This document shows, piece by piece, positions 17,696 through 26,699 of a stretch of DNA of 64,000 nucleotides. Source of the DNA: CAIPAT01 sp041665605 (GTDB lineage: Bacteria > Verrucomicrobiota > Lentisphaeria > Victivallales > Victivallaceae); assembly GCA_041665605.1 (NCBI GenBank), contig JBAYIO010000010.1, forward strand, positions 1-64,000. Direction: 5' to 3'. The position numbers and the translations under genes are program-made. Within the stretch, counting starts at the first letter, position 1, and each line of letters begins with the position of its first letter. The notes under the pieces are model-generated. The model ran no database searches and had not been told where the DNA came from. It worked only from the letters and a program-made list of their open reading frames with translations.

Positions 17696-20600
17696 ATGAT
17701 GAAAGTACTATGGCAATTTGTTGTAACGGTATTTATTTCGGCTTCAGCAATAAGTTCATTTGCGCTGCCGTCTTACAACGATGTTCTGGTGGTGATCAAT
17801 GACAAAGCGCCTTCCTCGGTGGAAATCGGGACGTATTTTAAAAATGCACGTCAGATTCCTGATATCAATGTTGTGCATGTTTCCATAACGGACTGGCAAG
17901 GGAATGGCAACGAATTCGGTCGTGTTGCCGCGACGGAGAAGAAAGCTGTTATTGATGCAATTAAGAATCACATGAAAACGAATCAATTGACAGACAAAAT
18001 AAACTACATTGTTTTAACGCGCGGGATTCCGATGTACGCCGAGAGCCCGGAATTTTCAAGTGCGGGCGCCCTGTACCATCTTACAGACGTTTATGTGCTG
18101 TTTAATTTATCCGAATCCGCGGCAGACTACAGCATCCCGGACATTTTCAGTAAAAATAAATACTTTTATTATTACAATCCCGATATTCTTAACAAGAAAT
18201 TCTCGTCGAAAAAATTCGGTTATTATATAGTGTGCCGTCTGGATGGTCCGGGCATGATTAACATCAAGCAAATGATCGACGACACCGGATTCCCGGCGTA
18301 TGCATCGTGCAAAAAAAACGGGGGAAAAGCAAAATTTTTTACGCTGCATCAACAAATTTCGGCAATGGTGAAAAACGAATTGAAGAAACGGAATATAGAA
18401 CTGGTGCAAGTTCCGGCGAATCCGGCCACGAAGCAGTTGACCGCGACAATGGATACCGTCGCTAAAGATCTGATGTTTGCTTTTTTTAATAACGTCAGCA
18501 ACTCCGGCTATGGTTATGCCGACTTACCGGCGGATAACTACTTTTACGCAGAAGGCGACATGGTCGGCCAGTATCCGTTTATTTACCGCGGAGCCACTTT
18601 CCTGCCTGGTTCGTTTGTCACCTGTTTCCGCTCGAACCCGTCAGCTCTGATGAACCGGAATAGCGGCGGTCTGCTGGCAATCAATACCGACACCGCTGCA
18701 ATCACTGACTACCAGAAAGCTTATGACGGCAGCGACATTAAATTCCGCCATCAGACCTGCGTGGCTTATGATCCGGTAAACAATCAAGTCTGGTGCGGTA
18801 CCGGCGAACCGGCATTGAATATGAATATGAACTTTGACAGCACCCACGGCACGGATGAATTTTACCGCGAACATATGCGCAATGAAGGCGGCGGCATCGC
18901 CGTCTACGATGCCGCAGGCAATATTCTCAACTGGATGAATGCCGCCAGCAGCCCGCTGAAAAATAATCGTGTAATCAAGATGGTTTATGATAAAACATCA
19001 AAATGGATGTGGGTGACACATTACAAGGGAGTTCAATATTACGATCTGGTCAGTAAAGCCTGGCATGATATTCCGGCATTGCAAAATGATTTTGCGGCCG
19101 GCTGCTCTATTTATCTTGACCCGTACAACAGCGACAAAGTATATTTTTCTTTCTATTACAACGATGACAGCAGTTATATTGGATTAATAAAAGTCTCTTC
19201 TCAGCTTGCCGGCGCTTCAAACAGTATTTATGAATACAGCAAAAGTTCTCAAACGGTGAAAACTTATGCTATTGACACCGACAGCACGGTTACCGGCACA
19301 ACCCCGCAGATGGTAAAAACTTCCGCCGACACGCTGTGGGTTGCCAAAGGGCGTTCCAATGGTTCATCCAGAAAAATAGCGCTTATCAGGTATGACCTGG
19401 CTAAAAAGATGATAATAGAGAAAATCATCCTCAATGATCTGATTCCGGAAGTGCAAAATGCCCCGGCTGATCTTAGTTCCATCGTTATTCAGCAGCCGTA
19501 TGCTCTGGCAGCCGGGCCGGATAATACTATTCTGGCTCCCGTCGGTTGCGGGATGACTTATACTGCGGCAAGAACCAGCGGCGACGGTAAAACAACCTAT
19601 ACCGGGGAATTCAAAAATTATCTTATCCGGGTTACTGAAAAATCCGGAATTGCCAGTACCGTCGAAGTCATCAATAATCCGGCGCTTAACACTCAGAATT
19701 CTACTCTTCCGGCTTTTTATGCCCGTTCGCTGATTGTCGATCCGCAGGACAGCAATAAAATATACATGGCGCTGTCATGGTCATGCTCTTCTGCCGCAAT
19801 ACTGGCGAAATCAACTGACGGGGGGACAACCTGGACTCAATTTTCGAATTCATCAAAATTCTTGAATGTCTATGATCTGGCGATCAACAACAAGACGATT
19901 TATGCAGTACGTGGTTATCAGTCGGCACAGAATCTGTTATGCGACTTCATGGCCTTCGGACTTAACGCCTTCGGCGGTGGAATAACCCATGATAACATGA
20001 TATATAATCCGTCACGCCAGACCCCGCGGGATTCCAGCTTTTCGGAGTATGCCAGAGGCCCTGAAGATATATATGCGGTCACCAAGGACTCCATTTCCTG
20101 GATTAAGGACTATTCTGATGCTCAGGGGAACAGCTATGAAACCTGGAACAGCCTTAAAACTTATAAGTTTGGCGACTCGGTGACGGACAGTACAGCGGTG
20201 TACATCAGCGCCAAAGACAATAATACCGGGAATCCGCTTAACCAGGTCTGGCAGGTGGTGGATATCGGCAATATCAACGACTATTCATCGGCCGTCGCTT
20301 ACGGAGCATATGCTTTTGTCAGGTATAACGGAAAAGTATATATGAGTACCATGAATAATAACACCTATACGCCGGGAAGCGGGATAGGAGTATATGTCTG
20401 GCATGAGACCGATATCAGCAATATCGGCGCTTACTCAAGCTCTGCGCAATACAATTATAACGATCTGGTGCAATACAACGGTGTTTATTACATGGCGCGG
20501 CAGGTCACAACTGGCTCCATCCCGGGCGTTGAGTACTGGCAGAAAACTGCCACGGCGGTGACTTACGAAAATGCTCCGATCTCCCAGGCCGAACCGATGA

Positions 20601-21826
20601 TGTTTCTGTATACTGACGGATTCAATATGGGTGAAGTGCGTTTTGCCACCCAGTCCCAGTACCCGGAGGAAGGCGGCGCCGGCTGGACCGGCCACTTCCT
20701 GGTGTTTGATCCGAAATGCGCCCCGTTCGCCCCGCGGGTGGATGAGGAAAACCTGAAATCCCAGGTTATCAATAAAACGACCATTGAAATCCCGCTGTTC
20801 AGTCCCGGCCTGCCGCCCGACATCGACGGTTTCATTCCGGAGACGATCAATGCGAATACTGTGAAAATCACGGATGAAACGGGCAAGCCGGTTGCGTTGT
20901 CGAAGATGGAGTACAACGCGGTCGGCCGCAAAATCGTGCTTACCGGAGATCTGTCCGGGATGGTTTATCAGGTGACGCTGAAATGCGGGATCGACGGCAT
21001 TAAAAATATCCGGGGGGCGAGCCTGATCAATCCCCGCGCGGATGAATGCAAAGATGAAATCGCCTACGCTTTCGGCGACGGCATTCTCATCAATCCGGAA
21101 ATCTATACGCCGACGTCGACCGTCGGCCCGGTGCAGATGCCGCAGAACAATTCAAAATGCGATTTAAGCGTGGACAAGGTCTGGTGGGACAAAGCACCGG
21201 TAGCCGGGCAGCCGCTGACGGTTAAATACCAGATCAGCAATGTCGGAACCGCTAAAACCAATGTCGCGGCGGGAGATCTGGTGGCGAAAGTTTATTTGAA
21301 CAACATCAAAATGGACATGGTGTCATTCGGCAACCTTGCGCCCAAAGCGTCGGTCACGCTGAGCTCCACCATCAACGGCGGCTTTATCACTGCCGGGAAA
21401 CAGACCACCATCATGGTCTGGGCGGACGCTAAAAGCAAGCTGCTCGAAACCCGCGAAGGCAATAATATAAACTCAGCGACGTTTTTCCTGGATAACCGTC
21501 CGGACCTGAAAGTGACTGCAATCACGCTGTCATCAACCAAGGCGGGTAAAGTGACGGTGAACTTCACCATCGCCAATGCCGGGGTCGGGCCGACCACGGC
21601 CGGCGCCGGCGCGCAGACTGCGGCGGTTTATGTCAACGGCAGTCCGGCCGGAACCGTGAACTACGATGATCTGGCGAAAGGCGCGACTGTTGCATTAAAA
21701 TTGAACAATGTCACCACCACCGCCGGAACCTGCAAGGTAAGGGTGGTTGCCGACAGTACGGGCAAGGTCACGGAAGCAAACGAAAACAACAACATTCTGG
21801 AAAAGATTTTCGTCATTGCAAAATAA
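17696..21826 (+). CDS. TIGR03790-type secreted giant with propeller, CBM5/12-like and CARDB domains
   Basis: 1,376 aa with a signal peptide (WQFVVTVFISASAISSFALP). Residues 25-330 match the TIGR03790 pattern: YNDVLVVINDKAPSSVEIG, NARQIPDINVVHV, INYIVLTRGIPMYA. A central part with SKWMWVTHYKGVQYYD and an Asp-box-like STDGGTTWTQF suggests a beta-propeller. At about 810-970 are three short aromatic repeats (WNSLKTYKFGDSV, YGAYAFVRYNGKVYMS, YNYNDLVQYNGVYYMA), like CBM5/12 chitin-binding modules. The last 220 residues hold two CARDB-like adhesion domains, each ending in an EGNN or EANENNN motif. GGAGAG lies 5-6 nt before the ATG. Probably a large surface or secreted binding protein; enzymatic activity unknown. 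Confidence 0.75.
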   Translation: MMKVLWQFVVTVFISASAISSFALPSYNDVLVVINDKAPSSVEIGTYFKNARQIPDINVVHVSITDWQGNGNEFGRVAATEKKAVIDAIKNHMKTNQLTDKINYIVLTRGIPMYAESPEFSSAGALYHLTDVYVLFNLSESAADYSIPDIFSKNKYFYYYNPDILNKKFSSKKFGYYIVCRLDGPGMINIKQMIDDTGFPAYASCKKNGGKAKFFTLHQQISAMVKNELKKRNIELVQVPANPATKQLTATMDTVAKDLMFAFFNNVSNSGYGYADLPADNYFYAEGDMVGQYPFIYRGATFLPGSFVTCFRSNPSALMNRNSGGLLAINTDTAAITDYQKAYDGSDIKFRHQTCVAYDPVNNQVWCGTGEPALNMNMNFDSTHGTDEFYREHMRNEGGGIAVYDAAGNILNWMNAASSPLKNNRVIKMVYDKTSKWMWVTHYKGVQYYDLVSKAWHDIPALQNDFAAGCSIYLDPYNSDKVYFSFYYNDDSSYIGLIKVSSQLAGASNSIYEYSKSSQTVKTYAIDTDSTVTGTTPQMVKTSADTLWVAKGRSNGSSRKIALIRYDLAKKMIIEKIILNDLIPEVQNAPADLSSIVIQQPYALAAGPDNTILAPVGCGMTYTAARTSGDGKTTYTGEFKNYLIRVTEKSGIASTVEVINNPALNTQNSTLPAFYARSLIVDPQDSNKIYMALSWSCSSAAILAKSTDGGTTWTQFSNSSKFLNVYDLAINNKTIYAVRGYQSAQNLLCDFMAFGLNAFGGGITHDNMIYNPSRQTPRDSSFSEYARGPEDIYAVTKDSISWIKDYSDAQGNSYETWNSLKTYKFGDSVTDSTAVYISAKDNNTGNPLNQVWQVVDIGNINDYSSAVAYGAYAFVRYNGKVYMSTMNNNTYTPGSGIGVYVWHETDISNIGAYSSSAQYNYNDLVQYNGVYYMARQVTTGSIPGVEYWQKTATAVTYENAPISQAEPMMFLYTDGFNMGEVRFATQSQYPEEGGAGWTGHFLVFDPKCAPFAPRVDEENLKSQVINKTTIEIPLFSPGLPPDIDGFIPETINANTVKITDETGKPVALSKMEYNAVGRKIVLTGDLSGMVYQVTLKCGIDGIKNIRGASLINPRADECKDEIAYAFGDGILINPEIYTPTSTVGPVQMPQNNSKCDLSVDKVWWDKAPVAGQPLTVKYQISNVGTAKTNVAAGDLVAKVYLNNIKMDMVSFGNLAPKASVTLSSTINGGFITAGKQTTIMVWADAKSKLLETREGNNINSATFFLDNRPDLKVTAITLSSTKAGKVTVNFTIANAGVGPTTAGAGAQTAAVYVNGSPAGTVNYDDLAKGATVALKLNNVTTTAGTCKVRVVADSTGKVTEANENNNILEKIFVIAK

Positions 21827-21840
21827 ACAAGAACTTATCT

Positions 21841-21864
21841 GCCGCCGTTCACGGAAGCGGCGGC
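21841..21864. terminator. Hairpin after the 1,376-aa gene
   Basis: GCCGCCG and CGGCGGC form a 7-bp stem around a 10-nt loop, 15 bp past the stop codon. No U-run follows, so its strength is uncertain. Confidence 0.4.
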
Positions 21865-22013
21865 GGATGATAAGGAACTGCATATAGATGGGATATAAAG
21901 TGAAAATTCCAAAATGGCAGTATCATCGGGGTACAAAACTTTAGCTTTTGTTTTTTGATGCTTGTAGAACATTTATTTATTGTGTTTTATTAGCTTGGAA
22001 TGTCATTGAACTG

Positions 22014-25000
22014 TTACTTTCTGGCGAAGGAGCCGGAGCCGTAATATGATTGCGGATAGCGCCAGTCGGGCTTCCAGCAGAGCTGGACCATTTTGTCGCC
22101 GTCGCGGTCGTCAACGGAAACGTTCAGGCGGAAGCCGTCCCATTCTCTGCCGGCCATCTTGTTCAGATAAGCCAGCGGCACCGCGACTTCGGTGTTGAAA
22201 CCTTTTGCCGTGCGGACACAGGCATATTTGGCGCCTTCCGGCAAATCTTTAGTGCCGCGATACATCCAGGTTTCGCCGGGTACCGGGCTCGGGCTGAATG
22301 CCAGCAGCAGAAAGTCTTTCATTTCACCCTGCCCGTTATTCCCGGAACGGATCTCCGCCGGTCTGGCGTCAAGGCGGATTTCAATGCCGTCCTGCTCCCA
22401 CGGATCTTTGTCTTTTACCGCATCATATTTGTCATCAATGACTTCAACTGCGATATACAGATACTTGTCGTCATAGGCGGTGCCGATGGCAAACCGGCAG
22501 TCGTCCGGGCCTTTCCATGCCTTTTTGCCCATATACTGGAATACTTCCGGCTCATTGCATTTTATCTCCAGATTTTTCCAGTCCCGGAGATCGCCGTCGA
22601 TCGTTTTCGCTTCCGTTGTCGCGGCGCACGGATAAGGCGGCAGAATAAAGACAGTGCCCGGCGCGCTTTCCAGGCAGCCGTTGCCGGCGGTGAATTGGAA
22701 TTTATCATTATTCGCTCCGGGGGCGGGTTCATACACCAGGTCCGGCGGGGTGCCGGAAAGCCTGCCGGATTCCGGCGGTTTGACGATCTTATAACTCAAC
22801 GGCTGTTCCGGCGCGTCGGGATTAAACGCCGACAGTTTGATTTTTCGCGTCTTCTGATCCACCAGGCAAATCGTCTGGTTTTCCGGGCGCGGCGCATCCG
22901 GGACCGGCTGGCTGGTCACGGTGAATTCCGCCGGAGCGCTGTCATTCAATCCGTCTCTGGAAATCAGGGCAAAACAGTCGGAGCCGTTATAATCCGGAGC
23001 AGGAGTGTAAACAAACCGCCCGGCGGCGTTTTTCTGAAGCGTTCCATGCCGGGGCAGCCTGGACGCGATGATATTGCCCGGCGGGCCCGGTTTTTTCGCG
23101 TCTTTCAGCTCCACCTCCACAGGAACGTCTTCCGGCGTGGTCAGCGCGGCCCCGGTCAACTGCGGCACGGTGTAGGCTGCTCCGGCGGCCGGCGGCCGGA
23201 TGAACACGCCCTGGCTGGTGTTCCAGTAAGTCCCGCTGCCGCTCTTTTGCAGCGCCAGCGATTTTATCATATAAACTTCCTCCGGCTTGACGGCGGCGAC
23301 GGTATATTCAGTTCCGGCAACCGGCTCTCCGGTCAGCAGAGTGTACGGGCCGCTTAGAGCGTTCGCCCGGTATATCTGATAACCGGTGATGTTTTTATCT
23401 TCCGCCGGCAGCCATTGAAGCTTTAACTTATTATCCGGCAGCGATACCGCGCCGCAGGAGCGCGGCGGAGTGACGGGATGCATCCGGAGGGCGGGATCGC
23501 CCATCAGCGCGACATGCACGGAATTGTAGTCCCATTCGGCGTCCTCATCCTTGCCCGATACTGAAGATTTGGCGTTGCTGCAGGCGATATAGTCTTGAAG
23601 CTGATTGTTGTTTTGAGTGCGCAGCGTCGAATAGCCGATATTTTTACCCATTGCCATGTGGTGTAGATACCAGTGCGGACGCCCGTCCCAGGCGCAAGTC
23701 AGCGCATCGCCGGAATTGGCCAGGGCGGCGCGCATAAAATTATCCGGACGGTTCCAGTCGCCGAAATAGCTGCCGAACAGCAGGGTGAAAACAGCTTTGA
23801 CCGGAGTTCCGGCGAAATCCGCGGTTGTGCCGACGCCTCCGGCGCGGTCATGCGAACCGGGGCCGCAGCCGTAGGCCCATAAATAACTGTTTGCCGGCAA
23901 TACCGTGAACCAGTCTTCGGCGGCACTTTTGTCCGCACCGAAGAATGTGGCGAAATTGCTCCAGGCGCCGCTGGCGAAGGCCTCGCCGGAAAACCCGCCG
24001 AAATGATCATCGATCAGGCCGCGCGGTTCCGCTTTTGTCTGAGCGTGCCGGAACGCATGGTCTTTATTGAGATAACGCCGCAGCAATTCCACTTCATTCT
24101 GTTTAAATTGCGGCATGTCGGACAGATCAACCCGGCCCACCTCCAGCGTCAGCGAGTTCGGGGAAATTGTGCTCTGATCGAATTTGCCGTCGCCGGGTTC
24201 GTTTTTCTGCGCCGTCTCCGGATAATATTTCAGGGATTTCTCATCCGTCCATTTGCCGCTGATATCGCCGTAATAAAGATCGGCCGGCCATGCTCCCAGG
24301 TGGTTGGAATGGCCGTCGGGGGAAATGCTGCCGGAATACGGGACCGGAATATGGCCGAACAGGAAAACCGTGCGCAGTTGTTCCGGATTTTTGCGGTATG
24401 CCTCTTCAATCAGCTTTTTGACTTCGGCAACTTTGGCATCGCGGGCGACGTCGTGCCGGATCACCTGCCAGCCGTCGCCGGCCAGATCCTGCTCCAGCAG
24501 CGCCAGTTCGTCTTTCAGCGGAGCGGCAACGCTCCTGTCCACCAGCAAAATCAACTGTCCCCTGGATTCCACCGCCGGAATGTTGATTCCGGCGCAGATG
24601 TAGCCGCGGCCGATATAACCGCTGCCGGAACGGTCGATCCGGTATTCGTAAATCTCTCCCGGCTTCACTTTATTATCCACGAAGCCGGCGGCTTTGCCGT
24701 CCAGCGCCGCGACCGGGACTGGAATCCATTGTTTTTCACCCATGAACCGGCGGTACAGAGTGTAGGCAAAGGCGGATTTCTCCTCCGGCCAGTTTAATTC
24801 AATCTGCGCCGGTTTCTCCTGAACTTTGGCGCTGACCTGCACCGCGTATTTAGCGCATGCGGCGCCGCTGTTCGGCGCGGGGGCGGCTTTCTTCTCCGCG
24901 GCATCCGCGAAAAGGGAGGCGGAAAAAGTTACCGCGATCAGCAACTGTATAATCTTATGAAAAACCATCCGCCTGCATCCGGCGATGATTACCGTGAACC

Positions 25001-25019
25001 CCGATGCTCTTCTGTTCAT
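22014..25019 (-). CDS. Secreted C25-like/FN3/tandem-Ig/CBM9-like multidomain protein
   Basis: 1,001 aa with a signal peptide (FHKIIQLLIAVTFSASLFAD). A FN3-like domain comes first (IELNWPEEKSAFAYTLYRR). Residues about 150-520 resemble the gingipain/C25 caspase-like fold: LILLVDRSV, TVFLFGHIPVPY, SYLWAYGCGPGSH, AVFTLLFGSYFGDW; the strand that carries the catalytic Cys in gingipains ends in FGS here, so proteolysis is doubtful. A second FN3, two cadherin/tandem-95-like domains (VYTPAPDYNGSDCFALIS) and a C-terminal CBM9/DOMON-like domain (TIDGDLRDWKNLE, YLYIAVEVIDDKYD) follow. GGAG lies 9 nt upstream of the chosen start; a later Met at 24968 gives a tighter signal peptide. It converges with the previous gene. 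Confidence 0.7.
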   Translation of the reverse strand: MNRRASGFTVIIAGCRRMVFHKIIQLLIAVTFSASLFADAAEKKAAPAPNSGAACAKYAVQVSAKVQEKPAQIELNWPEEKSAFAYTLYRRFMGEKQWIPVPVAALDGKAAGFVDNKVKPGEIYEYRIDRSGSGYIGRGYICAGINIPAVESRGQLILLVDRSVAAPLKDELALLEQDLAGDGWQVIRHDVARDAKVAEVKKLIEEAYRKNPEQLRTVFLFGHIPVPYSGSISPDGHSNHLGAWPADLYYGDISGKWTDEKSLKYYPETAQKNEPGDGKFDQSTISPNSLTLEVGRVDLSDMPQFKQNEVELLRRYLNKDHAFRHAQTKAEPRGLIDDHFGGFSGEAFASGAWSNFATFFGADKSAAEDWFTVLPANSYLWAYGCGPGSHDRAGGVGTTADFAGTPVKAVFTLLFGSYFGDWNRPDNFMRAALANSGDALTCAWDGRPHWYLHHMAMGKNIGYSTLRTQNNNQLQDYIACSNAKSSVSGKDEDAEWDYNSVHVALMGDPALRMHPVTPPRSCGAVSLPDNKLKLQWLPAEDKNITGYQIYRANALSGPYTLLTGEPVAGTEYTVAAVKPEEVYMIKSLALQKSGSGTYWNTSQGVFIRPPAAGAAYTVPQLTGAALTTPEDVPVEVELKDAKKPGPPGNIIASRLPRHGTLQKNAAGRFVYTPAPDYNGSDCFALISRDGLNDSAPAEFTVTSQPVPDAPRPENQTICLVDQKTRKIKLSAFNPDAPEQPLSYKIVKPPESGRLSGTPPDLVYEPAPGANNDKFQFTAGNGCLESAPGTVFILPPYPCAATTEAKTIDGDLRDWKNLEIKCNEPEVFQYMGKKAWKGPDDCRFAIGTAYDDKYLYIAVEVIDDKYDAVKDKDPWEQDGIEIRLDARPAEIRSGNNGQGEMKDFLLLAFSPSPVPGETWMYRGTKDLPEGAKYACVRTAKGFNTEVAVPLAYLNKMAGREWDGFRLNVSVDDRDGDKMVQLCWKPDWRYPQSYYGSGSFARK

Positions 25020-25218
25020 TTACAAAACTCCATCCTGCTCAATATTTAACCGTTTAAAAAGGCAAAGTTTTTTAACATACTCCATTTCTTTTTTATTTGC
25101 GACGGCGGAAATAAATAAAATTCAGGAGCCGTTGTAAAAATGGAATTATTTTTGCTTTTGATTTCTTGAAGCTGGCTTGTAATTCGGGTTTTTTGAAATT
25201 AGATTCTAGTCCGTACGA

Positions 25219-25239
25219 CGACGGCGGGGAACGCCGTCG
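25219..25239. other. GC-rich leader hairpin upstream of the ferredoxin gene
   Basis: CGACGGCG and CGCCGTCG form a perfect 8-bp stem with a GGGAA loop about 40 bp before the oxidoreductase operon. It could be an attenuator or a 5' stabiliser; it might also terminate transcripts entering from elsewhere. Confidence 0.35.
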
Positions 25240-25281
25240 CGGGAACATTGTCTGTGCAGGCAGCAGGCGGAACTTAGCCTT

Positions 25282-25581
25282 ATGGAAACGGATCAATATA
25301 AGATGGCAGATAAGAAAAAGAAAGCAAAGAAATACTTTGTAAAAATAGAACCGGACGAATGCAAGGGCTGTGAGCGTTGTGTCAACGCCTGCCCCAAGGC
25401 AGTGCTTAAAATGGGCACTGAACTGAACTTCATGGGTTTCCCTTTCGCCTATTATGTAGGCGCCGGCTGCATCGGCTGCGCGGCCTGCTATTACAATTGC
25501 CCGGAACCGGGGGCGATCACGATATTTGAAGAATCAGACGACGCGGATGACTCCGGGAAAGAACAGGAAGAAGAAAATTAA
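25282..25581 (+). CDS. 2-oxoacid:ferredoxin oxidoreductase ferredoxin-like (delta) subunit
   Basis: A 99-aa protein with two 4Fe-4S motifs: CKGCERCVNACP and CIGCAACYYNCPEP. This is the electron-accepting subunit of the KOR/VOR/POR family. A second Met at 25303 (MADKKKKAKKY) is an equally good start; neither has a strong SD. The tail is very acidic. It lies 2 bp before the alpha subunit. Electrons from 2-oxoacid decarboxylation would pass through its clusters to ferredoxin, in the cytoplasm. Confidence 0.85.
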   Translation: METDQYKMADKKKKAKKYFVKIEPDECKGCERCVNACPKAVLKMGTELNFMGFPFAYYVGAGCIGCAACYYNCPEPGAITIFEESDDADDSGKEQEEEN

Positions 25582-25583
25582 GC

Positions 25584-26699
25584 ATGAATAATACAGTAGT
25601 ACATACCAATAAGCTGTTGCTGAAGGGCAACGAGGCGGTGGTCTATGGCGCCCTGCTTGCCGGCTGCGATTGCTTTTTCGGCTATCCGATCACTCCGGCC
25701 AGCGAAATCGCCCATACCGCCGCGGAATATTTTCCGAAACTCGGCAGGGTGTTCCTGCAGGCGGAATCGGAAACCGCCGCCATCAACATGGTGCTGGGGG
25801 CATCCGCCGCCGGGCGCAGAGTAATGACCGCGTCCTCCGGGCTGGGCATCAGCCTGAAGCAGGAAGGCGTTTCCTACCTGGCCGGCAGCGAACTGCCGGC
25901 CGTAATCGTGGATATCATGCGCGGCGGCCCCGGCCTCGGCAACATCGGGCCGGAGCAGTCCGACTACAACCAGGTGGTCAAAGGCGGCGGACACGGCAAC
26001 TACAAATGCATCGTCGTCGCGCCGAACTCCGCCCAGGAAATGTGCGATTTCGCGTTCTGGGCCTTTGACCTGGCCGACAAATATCTGCTTCCGGTTTATA
26101 TCCTGACCGACGGCGTGGTCGGACAGATGCTGGAACTGGTCTCGCTGCCCGAGCCGATCAATAGAAAACCGGTCCCGAAATGGGCGCTGGACGGCAAATA
26201 CAACCCGCGCACCAACATGATCACTTCGATTTATCTGGAACACGACGATCTGGAGCGGCGCAATATACTGCTTCAGGAAAAATACGCTGAAATCATGAGA
26301 AAAGAGCAGCGGGCCGAAGAATATCTGACCGATGACGCCGAAATCATCATCACCGGACACGGCATTGTCAGCCGCCTGGCCCAGACTGCGGTTGAAGAAC
26401 TGCGGGAGCAAGGAATTAAAGCCGGGTCCCTGCGCCCGGTGACGCTGTTCCCGTTCCCGGTGGATTCATTTAAAAAAGCCGCCCGGACCGCCAAGCAGTT
26501 CCTGTGCGTGGAAATGAGCAACGGGCAGATGATCGATGACGTCAAGCTGTCCATCGAATGTTCCCGCCCGGTGCATCTGTTAAACCGGATGGGCGGCAAT
26601 GTTCCGTCGGTTGACAGCATTGTGGAAAAATGCCGGCAGCTACTGGCCGGCGGCGGGAAATCCGGCAAAGGCAAAACACGCCGAGGAGAAAAGAAATGA
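25584..26699 (+). CDS. 2-oxoacid:ferredoxin oxidoreductase, alpha subunit
   Basis: 371 aa. It starts with the pyrimidine-binding domain of the family (ALLAGCDCFFGYPITPASEI), continues with GRRVMTASSGLGISLKQEG and MRGGPGLGNIGPEQSDYN, and ends in domain II (HLLNRMGGNVPSVDSI), as in KorA/VorB. With the next gene it forms a CoA- and TPP-dependent enzyme oxidising a 2-oxoacid (2-oxoglutarate, branched-chain oxoacid or pyruvate; the choice cannot be read). The stop overlaps the next start by ATGA, implying translational coupling. The last 20 residues are Lys/Gly-rich. Confidence 0.85.
   Translation: MNNTVVHTNKLLLKGNEAVVYGALLAGCDCFFGYPITPASEIAHTAAEYFPKLGRVFLQAESETAAINMVLGASAAGRRVMTASSGLGISLKQEGVSYLAGSELPAVIVDIMRGGPGLGNIGPEQSDYNQVVKGGGHGNYKCIVVAPNSAQEMCDFAFWAFDLADKYLLPVYILTDGVVGQMLELVSLPEPINRKPVPKWALDGKYNPRTNMITSIYLEHDDLERRNILLQEKYAEIMRKEQRAEEYLTDDAEIIITGHGIVSRLAQTAVEELREQGIKAGSLRPVTLFPFPVDSFKKAARTAKQFLCVEMSNGQMIDDVKLSIECSRPVHLLNRMGGNVPSVDSIVEKCRQLLAGGGKSGKGKTRRGEKK

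Noticed and set aside
22050..23357. 435-aa plus-strand ORF over the C25-like protein
   Set aside because: Antisense frame of a protein with recognisable domains; Arg/Gly/Phe-rich composition typical of artefacts.
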